A stretch of 12,051 nt of DNA. Origin: UBA5336 sp039198685 (lineage in GTDB: Bacteria; Pseudomonadota; Alphaproteobacteria; Caulobacterales; Hyphomonadaceae). Under the pieces are notes generated by a model. The model saw only the letters and a program-made list of their open reading frames with translations. It searched no databases and was not told the DNA's origin. This document shows positions 1 to 6,651 of the stretch, piece by piece. Within the stretch, counting starts at the first letter, position 1. Every line of letters begins with the position of its first letter. The position numbers and the translations under genes were made by a program. The stretch covers positions 1-12,051 of the forward strand of contig JBCCTK010000098.1 in the NCBI GenBank assembly GCA_039198685.1. The letters run 5' to 3'.

Positions 1-1
1 C

Positions 2-241
2 AGCGCCCAGGACGCGGTGAATTTGCCCAATGTAATTGCCCGAGGCCAATCGGTCGGTGTCGAAACAAGCGCAGAGGGTGGCGAAGCGTGGGGCGATACA
101 CTGCGTAATCTGGGTTATGAGGTGCGTGAGCGGTCCGGCGAGAATTCTGGCCTTCATGTGATCGTGGTGCGCGCAGACGGTTTGGAGGGGGGCGCGGACC
201 TCCGGCGCGAAGGTGTGGCCAAGTCGCTGCCCTCGCAATAG
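2..241 (+). CDS. ggt: Gamma-glutamyltransferase, C-terminal end (partial)
   Basis: This is the last 79 codons of a gene whose start lies left of the window; the frame is open from base 2 and stops with TAG at 239-241. The translated end matches the C-terminus of the gamma-glutamyltransferase small subunit: an AVNLPNVIARG segment (the place of the DAPRFHH-like stretch), then an SGLHVIVV strand, and finally GGADLRREGVA, equivalent to the G-x-x-DPRR-x-G ending of the family. The family is an exported, self-cleaving Ntn-hydrolase that removes gamma-glutamyl groups from glutathione and related compounds in the periplasm. The catalytic Thr and the autoprocessing site are outside the window, so activity cannot be judged. 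A GTG at 17 is in frame but is not a credible start, because homology continues upstream of it. The gene converges on the TIR gene with only 11 bp between their stop codons. Confidence 0.85.
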   Translation, partial: SAQDAVNLPNVIARGQSVGVETSAEGGEAWGDTLRNLGYEVRERSGENSGLHVIVVRADGLEGGADLRREGVAKSLPSQ

Positions 242-252
242 CAGGCTGCTGA

Positions 253-1014
253 TCAGGCGGGGTGGCGCGGCCGAACGATGACGCGCACCACGTAAAAAAT
301 GAAGTGGAGCACCGACGCCATGGCCCTGGCGGCCAAAAAATACCCCACAATCCAAAGAATTGCGAGGAACACTGTTTCCATCAGGTCTACATTGAGATCG
401 ACGATCTCCCAAAACGCAGCCACAATCAAAAGCACCGGAATTGCCGCCAAGAGTAACGTCTTGTGCCACGTGAGGAAGAGTGGAGGCCTTGAGTGCCAGA
501 ACTGGCGACGCGATCGGCCCGCGGCGTTCAGCTTACGCCCTTTCGCACGTTTAGGATCCAGCCCAATGGCAGAACCAAGGATCGCAATGTCCTCGTCAAA
601 GGTGCGCTTAGCGACCATTGTGGCGTTGCGGGTAGCCATGGGTTTCAAATCATCCGGCAATTCCTCCTCGGAGGGGAAACGTGCCCCATCGAGCAGGACA
701 GGAACAACCGTGATCCCCAGCTTCAGGGCGGATGCGACCTCGGCCCGAACAATATCCTTGGGATCATCGAGCCGGCGTCCACCATTCTGATGGCGTGTAT
801 CGATCCAGTTCGGACCGATCATCACCACCATCACATCGCACCCCGCAACGCCGCGCTCGATCGACTTCATGAAGTCCTCGCCCGGCTTGATGCTCTCCAG
901 ATCAATGAAGATCTGGTCTTTGCTTTTATGGGCCATGGGCTTGAGACGATCAAAGATCTCATGGGCGGCCCAATGGCTATCGCTACGCCGATAGGAGATA
1001 AAGACTTTTGCCAT
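253..1014 (-). CDS. TIR-domain protein with C-terminal transmembrane helices
   Basis: The protein has 253 residues. Residues 1-150 form a bacterial TIR domain: strand A KVFISYRRSD (3-12), the IFIDLESIKPGEDF loop (35-48), a CDVMVVMIGPNWID strand and loop (59-72), and VRAEVASAL (89-97), in which Glu92 sits where TIR NADases carry the catalytic glutamate. It continues with TVVPVLLDGARFP (102-114) and a typical DDLKPMATRNA tail. A basic linker (154-176) leads to two clear hydrophobic helices (about 186-203 and 213-229) and perhaps a third (232-247), so the TIR domain should face the cytoplasm from the inner membrane. The ATG at 1014 is chosen because GAGGG lies 7 bp upstream and the TIR fold starts at once; the frame stays open to 1212 but runs into rluA. 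Many TIR proteins cleave NAD+ in immunity or cell death. NADase activity here is inferred. The gene is last in the minus-strand string, 55 bp after rluA, with no known defence partner in view. Confidence 0.85.
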   Translation of the reverse strand: MAKVFISYRRSDSHWAAHEIFDRLKPMAHKSKDQIFIDLESIKPGEDFMKSIERGVAGCDVMVVMIGPNWIDTRHQNGGRRLDDPKDIVRAEVASALKLGITVVPVLLDGARFPSEEELPDDLKPMATRNATMVAKRTFDEDIAILGSAIGLDPKRAKGRKLNAAGRSRRQFWHSRPPLFLTWHKTLLLAAIPVLLIVAAFWEIVDLNVDLMETVFLAILWIVGYFLAARAMASVLHFIFYVVRVIVRPRHPA

Positions 1015-1069
1015 TTTACGACCCTCACGCCGGGAAAGTGCCATCTCTATGGGTCCATGGCCAGAGCAA

Positions 1070-1720
1070 TTAGAAGGGTGTGGCGCAGTTTCGATCAAAC
1101 AGCGCCGCCCCATCCGCATAAAAAACCGAAAGCGCGCGCGCGTGGAGCAAGAGGCGTTTCGAAGCACGCAACGCTGCAGGTGGAGCATAGAGACTATCTC
1201 CCAAGATTGCATGGCCGATCGACATCATGTGCACCCTTAATTGGTGGCTTCGGCCCGTATGCGGCGTGAGTTCAACCCGCGTCCATCCATCGCCTCGCTC
1301 CATCAAACGCCAATGCGTCAAGCTCGGCTTGCCTGTCTCGCGGCATACTTTCTGGCAGGGTCTGTTCGGCCAATCTGCGGTCAGAGGCAGATCGACGGAA
1401 CCACTTTCGCCAGCCAACATGCCGTCCACAATAGCTTCATAGGTCTTCGCAATCCGTCTTTCCTGGAACGCTTTCGATAAAGCGGCTTGGCACCGAGCAT
1501 TGCGGGCAAAAACCATGACCCCCGAGGTTTCCATATCCAAGCGATGTACCGTGAACACCTCGCCGAAGGGTTGCGCCAGCCGCGTGACCAAACAATCAGT
1601 CTTTTCCGGACCGCGCCCTGGTACCGACAGCAAACCCGCCGGCTTTTCGACAAGGACCCAGTCGCGTTCGACAGCCAGTATGCGAATCGGCCCGAAAGGC
1701 GCACGATAAGGCGACATCAT
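1070..1720 (-). CDS. rluA: Dual-specificity pseudouridine synthase RluA (23S rRNA and tRNA)
   Basis: The protein has 216 residues, nearly the length of E. coli RluA (219). It resembles RluA itself rather than RluC or RluD. It has no S4 domain, starts with VEKPAGLLSVPGRG (24-37), and carries the HRLDMETSG motif (59-67) with the catalytic Asp at 62. The characteristic VDLPLTADWPNRP and QKVCRETGKP segments (109-132) follow, then HTGRSHQLRVHM (154-165) and the C-terminal LLLHA. RluA isomerises uridine to pseudouridine in 23S rRNA (U746, E. coli numbering) and in position 32 of several tRNAs. The frame stays open upstream to 1900, but that part lies inside the kinase gene and has no homology. The paired ATG codons at 1720 and 1717 are the natural start: 7 bp after the kinase stop, with an AATAGG ribosome site overlapping that stop. 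This indicates translational coupling to the kinase. Confidence 0.93.
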   Translation of the reverse strand: MMSPYRAPFGPIRILAVERDWVLVEKPAGLLSVPGRGPEKTDCLVTRLAQPFGEVFTVHRLDMETSGVMVFARNARCQAALSKAFQERRIAKTYEAIVDGMLAGESGSVDLPLTADWPNRPCQKVCRETGKPSLTHWRLMERGDGWTRVELTPHTGRSHQLRVHMMSIGHAILGDSLYAPPAALRASKRLLLHARALSVFYADGAALFDRNCATPF

Positions 1721-1727
1721 CGATGGC

Positions 1728-3167
1728 CTATTGGGCCGCCTCAACCGTGCTGTACTCAGGCGCTTCTGGGAAGACGAGCTCGAAGCATGTCCCTTCAGGC
1801 CCCGTCTTGCCGAGGTGGAGGTCGCCGCCCATGGCCCGGGCAAGGTCACGGGCGATAGCCAGGCCGAGCCCCGTTCCTCCTCGCTTGCCAGCACTACCAA
1901 AGGGTTTGAAGAGCCGCTCTTCTATTTCATCTGGTAGGCCCGGTCCCGTATCTATGAACTGCAGGTGGCGATCTTCAAGTCGGACACACACTTTACCGCC
2001 GGGTCCCATGGCTTCAGCCGCATTTCGGATCAGGTTGGCAGCGATTCGATGGAGATGGTCCGGGTCCGCCATGGCGGTGAGGCGGGAGTCCACCTCGTTC
2101 GACCATGTCGTTTCAGGCTGTTTCACAAGGGCTTCTTCGGCGGCCTCTTCGAGGACCATGGCAATTGCGCAAGGCTGGAGGTCGGCCTGGGGCGTTGTGG
2201 TCTTGCCATACTGAAGCGTCTGCGTGGCCAGTTGTATCCCCCTTTCAAGCGCCCGCTCCAAACGCGGCGCAGCGCGTTTAACCCTTGGGTCTTCTGAACG
2301 CTGCAGCGTGTCGGAGACGAGTTGGGCTGAGGCGAGCGAGCCGCGAAGGTCATGGTTGATACGCGCCACCGCTTCACCCAATTCGGCTAAGCGCTCGCGT
2401 TGGCGAAAACTCTCCGACACCGCTGTTTCCATATCTGCCAGTGCATTTTGCGCGCGACCAATCTCATCGCGCCGCGTGGTCGGTGCCAGTCGCCGCGTCC
2501 ACGCTCCTGGATCATCCCTGAACTGCTCAACAGAACGCGTCACCCGTCGCATGGGTCGCACCAGGAAAAAGAGCAAGACGGCAAAAACGAGCCCGCCTGC
2601 AGCGAGTGAAATGAGCAAGGAGATCCCCAGAATACGCCAGCCAAAAGCCCAGAGGCCATCTCGTAGCGGCTTTTCAGGCACAAGCACTTCAATCACGCGA
2701 TCGTCTTCAACGCCCACATCTATGATCAGCAGCGTGCGACCTTCCGGGGCTAAAAGTACAGCGAGCGTATCGATGATACTCGACATCATACTGCCCTGGC
2801 GCAAATCTACAGGGACCACGGGTTGGGGAACAGGTCCAGCGGGCGGAAGGATCTGGATTCGCATGCCGTCATCGATTTCGGCGAGACCGAGGATCTCAGC
2901 TGTTGCCTGGAGGCTGTCTGACAGTTCCATCGAGACGTCGCGGGAGGGAGCCGCTTCAACCGCTAGAGAAGCGATTCGGGCCGCTTGGGCCCGATCGTCA
3001 AGCCAACTGGCACGGTAACTCGCTGCGCTTGGAACAAAAACGATCAGTTCCACTAGCAGCACGACCGAAATCGTGAGCCAGAACAGGCGAACGGACAGGC
3101 TGTGTTGCCAGCCTGCCTCCCTGTCTCCTCCAAGAGGGGGATCCGTTTGTGAGACGTCCGCCGCCAT
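1728..3167 (-). CDS. HAMP-domain sensor histidine kinase
   Basis: The 479-residue protein has classical kinase order. A cytoplasmic N-terminus is followed by membrane helix 1 (about 26-47), an extracytoplasmic sensor region of about 130 residues with no fold I recognise (48-177), membrane helix 2 (178-202) and a HAMP linker starting LVRPMRRV (202-255). The dimerisation helix carries the phospho-acceptor His272 in a divergent NHDLRGSL H-box. The ATPase domain shows the N-box (NLIRNAAEAM, 378-387), the G1 motif DTGPG (406-410), the F-box FKPFGS (420-425) and the G2 motif GGTGLGLAIA (430-439). All catalytic motifs are intact. No response regulator lies in the window, so the partner is unknown. 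The start at 3167 is 18 bp after the oxidoreductase stop; no strong Shine-Dalgarno sequence is visible, which suggests dependence on upstream translation. The signal may relate to the envelope/redox genes ahead of it, but this rests on position only. Confidence 0.9.
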   Translation of the reverse strand: MAADVSQTDPPLGGDREAGWQHSLSVRLFWLTISVVLLVELIVFVPSAASYRASWLDDRAQAARIASLAVEAAPSRDVSMELSDSLQATAEILGLAEIDDGMRIQILPPAGPVPQPVVPVDLRQGSMMSSIIDTLAVLLAPEGRTLLIIDVGVEDDRVIEVLVPEKPLRDGLWAFGWRILGISLLISLAAGGLVFAVLLFFLVRPMRRVTRSVEQFRDDPGAWTRRLAPTTRRDEIGRAQNALADMETAVSESFRQRERLAELGEAVARINHDLRGSLASAQLVSDTLQRSEDPRVKRAAPRLERALERGIQLATQTLQYGKTTTPQADLQPCAIAMVLEEAAEEALVKQPETTWSNEVDSRLTAMADPDHLHRIAANLIRNAAEAMGPGGKVCVRLEDRHLQFIDTGPGLPDEIEERLFKPFGSAGKRGGTGLGLAIARDLARAMGGDLHLGKTGPEGTCFELVFPEAPEYSTVEAAQ

Positions 3168-3185
3168 AACGGGTAAAGCGTTACG

Positions 3186-4721
3186 CTAGGGTATGCGTTG
3201 TAGCAACCCGACAAGACGTTTTGCACCTGGACCAAACACGGTCTCGGTGAAGTAGGCAGAAGCTGCCCGCTTTACGACTTCCGCACGTGTTGGATAGGGA
3301 GAGATGAAGTTTGTCAGGTCTCTCACTTTAAGTCCGTTGGACATGGCAACGCTGACCAGTTGCAGAATATCGCCTGCCCCATCGCCAACAATGGACGCAC
3401 CCAAGATTTTACCCTTGCGAATGATCAGTTTGGCTTCACCTTTGGTGTGCCCTTCTGCAATCGCGCGGTCATTTTCGTGGAACGGAAATGATGATGCTGT
3501 GACGTCATCGCCAAATTGGGCACGGGCCTCGCCTTCAGTGAGGCCAACCTGAGCCACCTCCGGTGCAGTGTAGGTGACTGCAGGCAACGGCAGGGACGAG
3601 GCTTTCGAGCTTGGCGATTTAAACAAGGCTCGCCGTACGAAAACCGATGCGTGCCAGCCAGCCAAATGGGTAAACTGTCCGTCGCCCGCCACATCGCCGA
3701 GCGCCCAGACGCGCGGATTGGACGGCGAGCGAAGCGTATCCTTCACGGTCACAGTGCGGCCATCATGGTCTACGCCGCCTCGTTCCAAATCGAGCCCGTC
3801 GAGAACCGCTTTGCGGCCAACAGCGACAAGGATATGAGAGCCTTCAATGGACTGACCGCCTTCATCGCTCTGGGTTGTCAGTCGGATTCCGGTATCGGTT
3901 TTCTGGACCCGTGTTGCCTTGTGGCCCTCCAGAATTGCGACACCTTCCTCACGCAATGTATCCGCGGCGATCTTGGCGTGGTCCGGGTCAGAGCGGCCAA
4001 GCACTTTACCCATTTCCACGAGCGTGACCTGCGAACCGAGGCGGTTAAAAGCCTGAGCCATCTCCATGCCGATGGGACCCCCGCCGAGAATGATAAGATG
4101 TTCTGGCTGCTGGGGAACGGAGAAGATGTCTTCATTGGTCAGGTATTCAACCTGATCCAGCCCATCGATGGGAGGAATGAAGGCGCGCGACCCAGTGGCA
4201 ATGATAACGCGCCGCGCGGTCGTCCGGGTGGTTGCCGAAACGATGGTCTTCTTGTCAGCAAACTTTGCGTGTTCGCGGATCACGGTAACACCGAGGCCTT
4301 CGAACCGCTCCTGGCTGTCGACCGGTGCAATTGTGGCAATCGCGCCATGGACATGGGCTTTAACGGCGTCCCAGTCCGTTGTTGGAGCAGACGCGACGAT
4401 GCCAAATTTGTTGGCTTCACGAACGGTTTGGGCCGTTTTTGCTGCGCTGAGCAGAGCCTTTGACGGTACACAGCCATAATTCAGGCAATCACCGCCCATC
4501 TCACCTTTTTCGTAGAGCACCACATTCAAGCCAAGCATGGCAGCCCCGGCCGCAGCAGACAGCCCGGCAGACCCGGCGCCAATGATAACCAGATCCGCCT
4601 TAAGGGTCCGCGGCGAGTTCACACCAGTGGCAGACGGCGAAGCGCCTTGCATGTGCACCGAGGACGTTTCGCCAGGAGTGGTAGCTACGCGGGCATCTGC
4701 TGTTGGAGTTGCAGAAGTCAT
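3186..4721 (-). CDS. FAD-dependent pyridine nucleotide-disulfide oxidoreductase (MerA/dihydrolipoamide dehydrogenase-like)
   Basis: The 511-residue class I flavoprotein has an FAD-binding GAGSAG (48-53), the redox disulfide GGDCLNYGCVPSK with Cys79 and Cys84, an NAD(P)-binding GGGPIG (213-218) followed by an acidic Glu236 at the end of the second strand (suggesting NADH), the second FAD motif ALGDVAG (340-346) and a dimerisation domain. Where dihydrolipoamide dehydrogenases and glutathione reductases have a catalytic HPT..E, this protein has SPYPTRAE (474-481), so the His base is replaced by Tyr. The C-terminus ends in LLQRIP and lacks the vicinal cysteines of true mercuric reductase. Database names such as mercuric reductase would therefore be misleading; the substrate is unknown. 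The first 40 residues are a Ser/Thr/Ala-rich extension with no fold. The start at 4721 is supported by a TAATG overlap with the upstream stop and by GGAAGGGG before it. Confidence 0.88.
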   Translation of the reverse strand: MTSATPTADARVATTPGETSSVHMQGASPSATGVNSPRTLKADLVIIGAGSAGLSAAAGAAMLGLNVVLYEKGEMGGDCLNYGCVPSKALLSAAKTAQTVREANKFGIVASAPTTDWDAVKAHVHGAIATIAPVDSQERFEGLGVTVIREHAKFADKKTIVSATTRTTARRVIIATGSRAFIPPIDGLDQVEYLTNEDIFSVPQQPEHLIILGGGPIGMEMAQAFNRLGSQVTLVEMGKVLGRSDPDHAKIAADTLREEGVAILEGHKATRVQKTDTGIRLTTQSDEGGQSIEGSHILVAVGRKAVLDGLDLERGGVDHDGRTVTVKDTLRSPSNPRVWALGDVAGDGQFTHLAGWHASVFVRRALFKSPSSKASSLPLPAVTYTAPEVAQVGLTEGEARAQFGDDVTASSFPFHENDRAIAEGHTKGEAKLIIRKGKILGASIVGDGAGDILQLVSVAMSNGLKVRDLTNFISPYPTRAEVVKRAASAYFTETVFGPGAKRLVGLLQRIP

Positions 4722-5479
4722 TATACGGCCCCTTCCAGGGTATCGGGCTTCTTCTTAGCGAAGAATTTCTTGTAGACGACCGGCATCAGGGAGACGACAC
4801 CGAGGGCGATGAAGGCCGGAACGAAGTTGCCAACCAAGGCGAACAGATTGTCGGTATCCTGGTCCAGGCTGGCCTGGAGCGAGTACCCGATCCAGGTATA
4901 GGCCACCACGCCGGGTACAATTCCGAGGGCCGTCGTAAACAAGAAGTTCCGGTATTTCGCACCCAAAATGGCTGGTGCAATATTCGCCACGGGGAATGGC
5001 ACAGCAGGGAAGAGGCGCATGAAAAACATATAGCTCACTTCATCTTCCTGGAAGCCTTTTTCCATTTTGCGAACAAACGGGCCAGCGCGTTCTCGCAACG
5101 CCTTACCGATGGCTGATTTTGCCGCGAAGTAGAGGATAGACGCTCCAAGCGTTGCACCGGCAATGGTCGCCAGCGCTCCACCCACAAGGCCAAACAAGAG
5201 GCCGCCAGCGATTGTAATCCACAGCGCACCAGGCATCATGAATGTCGTCGCCAGGGCATACACCCCTATGAAGATGGCCACAGCCAGGATCAGATTGTTC
5301 GAGACGAATGCCGACCAACCCACGTAATTCTCTCTCAGCGTATCAAGGGAAAGATACTCAAAAAGGCCAAACTGCCAGGCGCCGAGAATACCGGCGGCGA
5401 TCAGATAAACCGGCCACAAACGGACAAGGATGGAGCGCTTTGGCGCGTCCACGACGGGGGCATGTGCTTCACTGGACAT
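4721..5479 (-). CDS. TVP38/TMEM64 family (VTT-domain) inner-membrane protein
   Basis: The 252-residue polytopic membrane protein has a short basic N-terminus, a first helix at about 21-38, further helices at 62-80 and 86-120, a re-entrant-like segment, and helices at about 178-200 and 215-236. It ends in a lysine-rich cytoplasmic tail. The VTT/SNARE-associated signature is clear: the glycine-rich GGLLFGLVGGALATIAGATLG (92-112) and F-M-R-L-F-P-x-x-P-F-P-x-x-N (153-166), leading into APAILG. Members of this superfamily (with DedA proteins and eukaryotic TMEM41B/VMP1) are linked to lipid scrambling or transport and to membrane homeostasis; the function of bacterial TVP38 proteins is poorly settled. 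The ATG at 5479 overlaps the end of the DUF547 gene by 11 bp, and the stop overlaps the oxidoreductase start by 1 bp. The three genes are probably translated together. Confidence 0.9.
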   Translation of the reverse strand: MSSEAHAPVVDAPKRSILVRLWPVYLIAAGILGAWQFGLFEYLSLDTLRENYVGWSAFVSNNLILAVAIFIGVYALATTFMMPGALWITIAGGLLFGLVGGALATIAGATLGASILYFAAKSAIGKALRERAGPFVRKMEKGFQEDEVSYMFFMRLFPAVPFPVANIAPAILGAKYRNFLFTTALGIVPGVVAYTWIGYSLQASLDQDTDNLFALVGNFVPAFIALGVVSLMPVVYKKFFAKKKPDTLEGAV

Positions 5480-6281
5480 CGTTCAAATCCCAATCATAGG
5501 CGTGGCGTTTGATGTCGGCATCGGCACGAATTTGTTCGGCCAAACCGGCATCGGCGTATTGCAGTAGGTGGTCGATCACGCCGGCTTCATTGCCACCGAA
5601 GTCTTCTTCGAACCATTTGTAAATCGTCGAGACTTGCAGGCCACCGCGCGAGCGGATTGTAACGCCGCGCTCAGTGTTGATGAAGTCACGAGCGGCTTTA
5701 TCGAGGTCTGCATCGAGTGTGGCCGCTTCCCAGGCCTTGGTCTGCAGATTCGGGCAACCGATTGATGCACAGTTGACGGCGTAGTGGACGCGGGGATCAC
5801 TCCACTCCACGCGGAGAATTTTATGTTCGATGTCGTCCAGCGACACTTCGCGTCCATCAGCGATGGTTTTCACACGCTTCCATGGGCCGACAATGTAGCC
5901 CGACCGGATCGATTTGACTGGATAACGGCCAATCATGTGATCAATGGTCAGTGCATTGTAGAGATTGGCCCAGGCCGCAAAGGCTTCGTCGCGGGTCAGG
6001 CTGTCAAAATCCAGCGTTTCAAAACTCGCCAGATATTGGGATAATGCGGCGCTGTCTGTCTCATTGGCGGCGAGGGCGCCATAATCGAACCGGTTCAGGC
6101 CATCGTCGCCGGGCTGAACATAGGTCGCCAGCAAGGCCGTCCAAGCCGCATGTCGCTGCGGCGTCTCGGTTACCTGCTCAACAGCGCTGACAGTGCGGGT
6201 CTCTTGTGAAAACGCCGGCGCGGCGCCGACTATCGCTGCCAATGCTAGGCTTGAAGCGAGAATGCGAAGTGTATTCGCCAT
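5469..6281 (-). CDS. DUF547 family exported protein
   Basis: The 270-residue protein begins with a Sec signal peptide (hydrophobic 6-22, likely cleavage after AFS at 25), so the mature protein should be periplasmic. The body carries the DUF547 landmarks: NRFDYGALA near residue 65, AFAAWANLYNALTI (100-113), RYPVKSIR (119-126), SLDDIEHKILR (147-157), and the signature DPRVHYAVNCASIGCP (162-177) with Cys171 and Cys176. The family has no established enzymatic role; the paired cysteines in a fixed motif suggest a redox or metal site, which is inference. The frame is open to an ATG at 6317, but the start at 6281 is preferred: GGGGGAAAGGA lies 6 bp upstream and the signal peptide begins immediately. 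It is the first gene of the minus-strand string and overlaps the TVP38 gene by 11 bp. Confidence 0.88.
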   Translation of the reverse strand: MANTLRILASSLALAAIVGAAPAFSQETRTVSAVEQVTETPQRHAAWTALLATYVQPGDDGLNRFDYGALAANETDSAALSQYLASFETLDFDSLTRDEAFAAWANLYNALTIDHMIGRYPVKSIRSGYIVGPWKRVKTIADGREVSLDDIEHKILRVEWSDPRVHYAVNCASIGCPNLQTKAWEAATLDADLDKAARDFINTERGVTIRSRGGLQVSTIYKWFEEDFGGNEAGVIDHLLQYADAGLAEQIRADADIKRHAYDWDLNDVQ

Positions 6282-6412
6282 AATGTGTCCTTTCCCCCAA
6301 ATGGGTCTCTTTGTCACGCAGCCTATGTATTGCAGGGTGCGCGCTAACGCACATCACGACCCGTCGCGCAGGCTCAAACCGCCGTGAAGTGGCGTGATCG
6401 GTGACAGGACGC

Positions 6413-6440
6413 TTGACAAGATGCCTGCCTTTTCTGTAGC
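6413..6440 (+). promoter_or_regulatory. Probable sigma-70-type promoter of the rpmH operon
   Basis: A perfect TTGACA -35 box at 6413-6418 is followed after 16 bp by TGTAGC (6435-6440), a 3-of-6 match to the -10 consensus, leaving a leader of about 48 bases before rpmH. The intergenic region 6282-6494 separates two divergent operons. On the minus side, upstream of the DUF547 gene, I see only a weak ATACAT-like -10 and no convincing -35. The -35 here is strong evidence; the -10 assignment is a guess. Confidence 0.5.
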
Positions 6441-6494
6441 TACCGCGCTTCCCGGAAACCGGTTCCCAGACCATATGTAGAGGCGAAACGTCCG

Positions 6495-6629
6495 ATGAAA
6501 CGCACATTCCAGCCGAGCCGCCTCAAGCGCGCGCGCACCCATGGCTTTCGCTCGCGCATGGCGACCAAAAACGGTCGCAAAGTGCTCGCACGCCGCCGCA
6601 TCAAGGGCCGAAAGCGCCTGTCTGCCTAA
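6495..6629 (+). CDS. rpmH: 50S ribosomal protein L34
   Basis: This 44-residue, highly basic protein starts MKRTFQPS and continues with the invariant HGFRSRM and NGRKVLARRR stretches, the full L34 signature at normal length. L34 is a late-assembling protein of the large ribosomal subunit. The gene is short enough to escape ORF callers, and a longer frame overlaps it (6541 onward, the upstream extension of rnpA). AGAGG at 6479-6483 (11 bp before the ATG) is the probable ribosome site. rnpA follows after 22 bp, the near-universal bacterial arrangement, usually close to the replication origin; no dnaA or oriC is visible in this window. Confidence 0.98.
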   Translation: MKRTFQPSRLKRARTHGFRSRMATKNGRKVLARRRIKGRKRLSA

Positions 6630-6651
6630 GACAAATCCGAAGGGGGCGCCA

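Noticed and set aside
1015..1212. N-terminal extension of the TIR frame, up to 66 residues
   Set aside because: It overlaps rluA, contains no TIR element, and a good ribosome site sits just before the ATG at 1014.
493..1269. 258-codon + strand frame with a His cluster (HHHHHH) opposite the TIR gene
   Set aside because: The His run comes from the reverse complement of the conserved VMVVMIG segment; there is no independent support for coding.
1721..1900. Upstream extension of the rluA frame (60 residues, Ser/Arg-rich)
   Set aside because: It lies entirely inside the kinase gene in another frame and has no RluA homology; E. coli RluA length fits the start at 1720.
2224..3018. Long + strand open frame (264 codons) opposite the kinase
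   Set aside because: Its Ser/Arg-rich composition is typical of an antisense shadow of a GC-rich gene, with no recognisable domain or start signal.
3168..3188. GTAAAGCGTTAC near-palindrome between the oxidoreductase and kinase genes, considered as an operator
   Set aside because: It is short and imperfect, resembles no known operator, and lies in an 18-bp intra-operon gap.
3516..4463. 315-codon + strand open frame opposite the oxidoreductase
   Set aside because: It is a shadow of a clearly homologous gene and shows no domain of its own.
6282..6317. 12-residue extension of the DUF547 protein to an ATG at 6317
   Set aside because: The extension covers the ribosome-binding site of the ATG at 6281 and would put a charged stretch ahead of the signal peptide.
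6541..6651. Longer rnpA starting at the ATG at 6541
   Set aside because: It would overlap most of rpmH; the extra residues are rpmH read out of frame, and the GTG at 6652 has a strong Shine-Dalgarno sequence.
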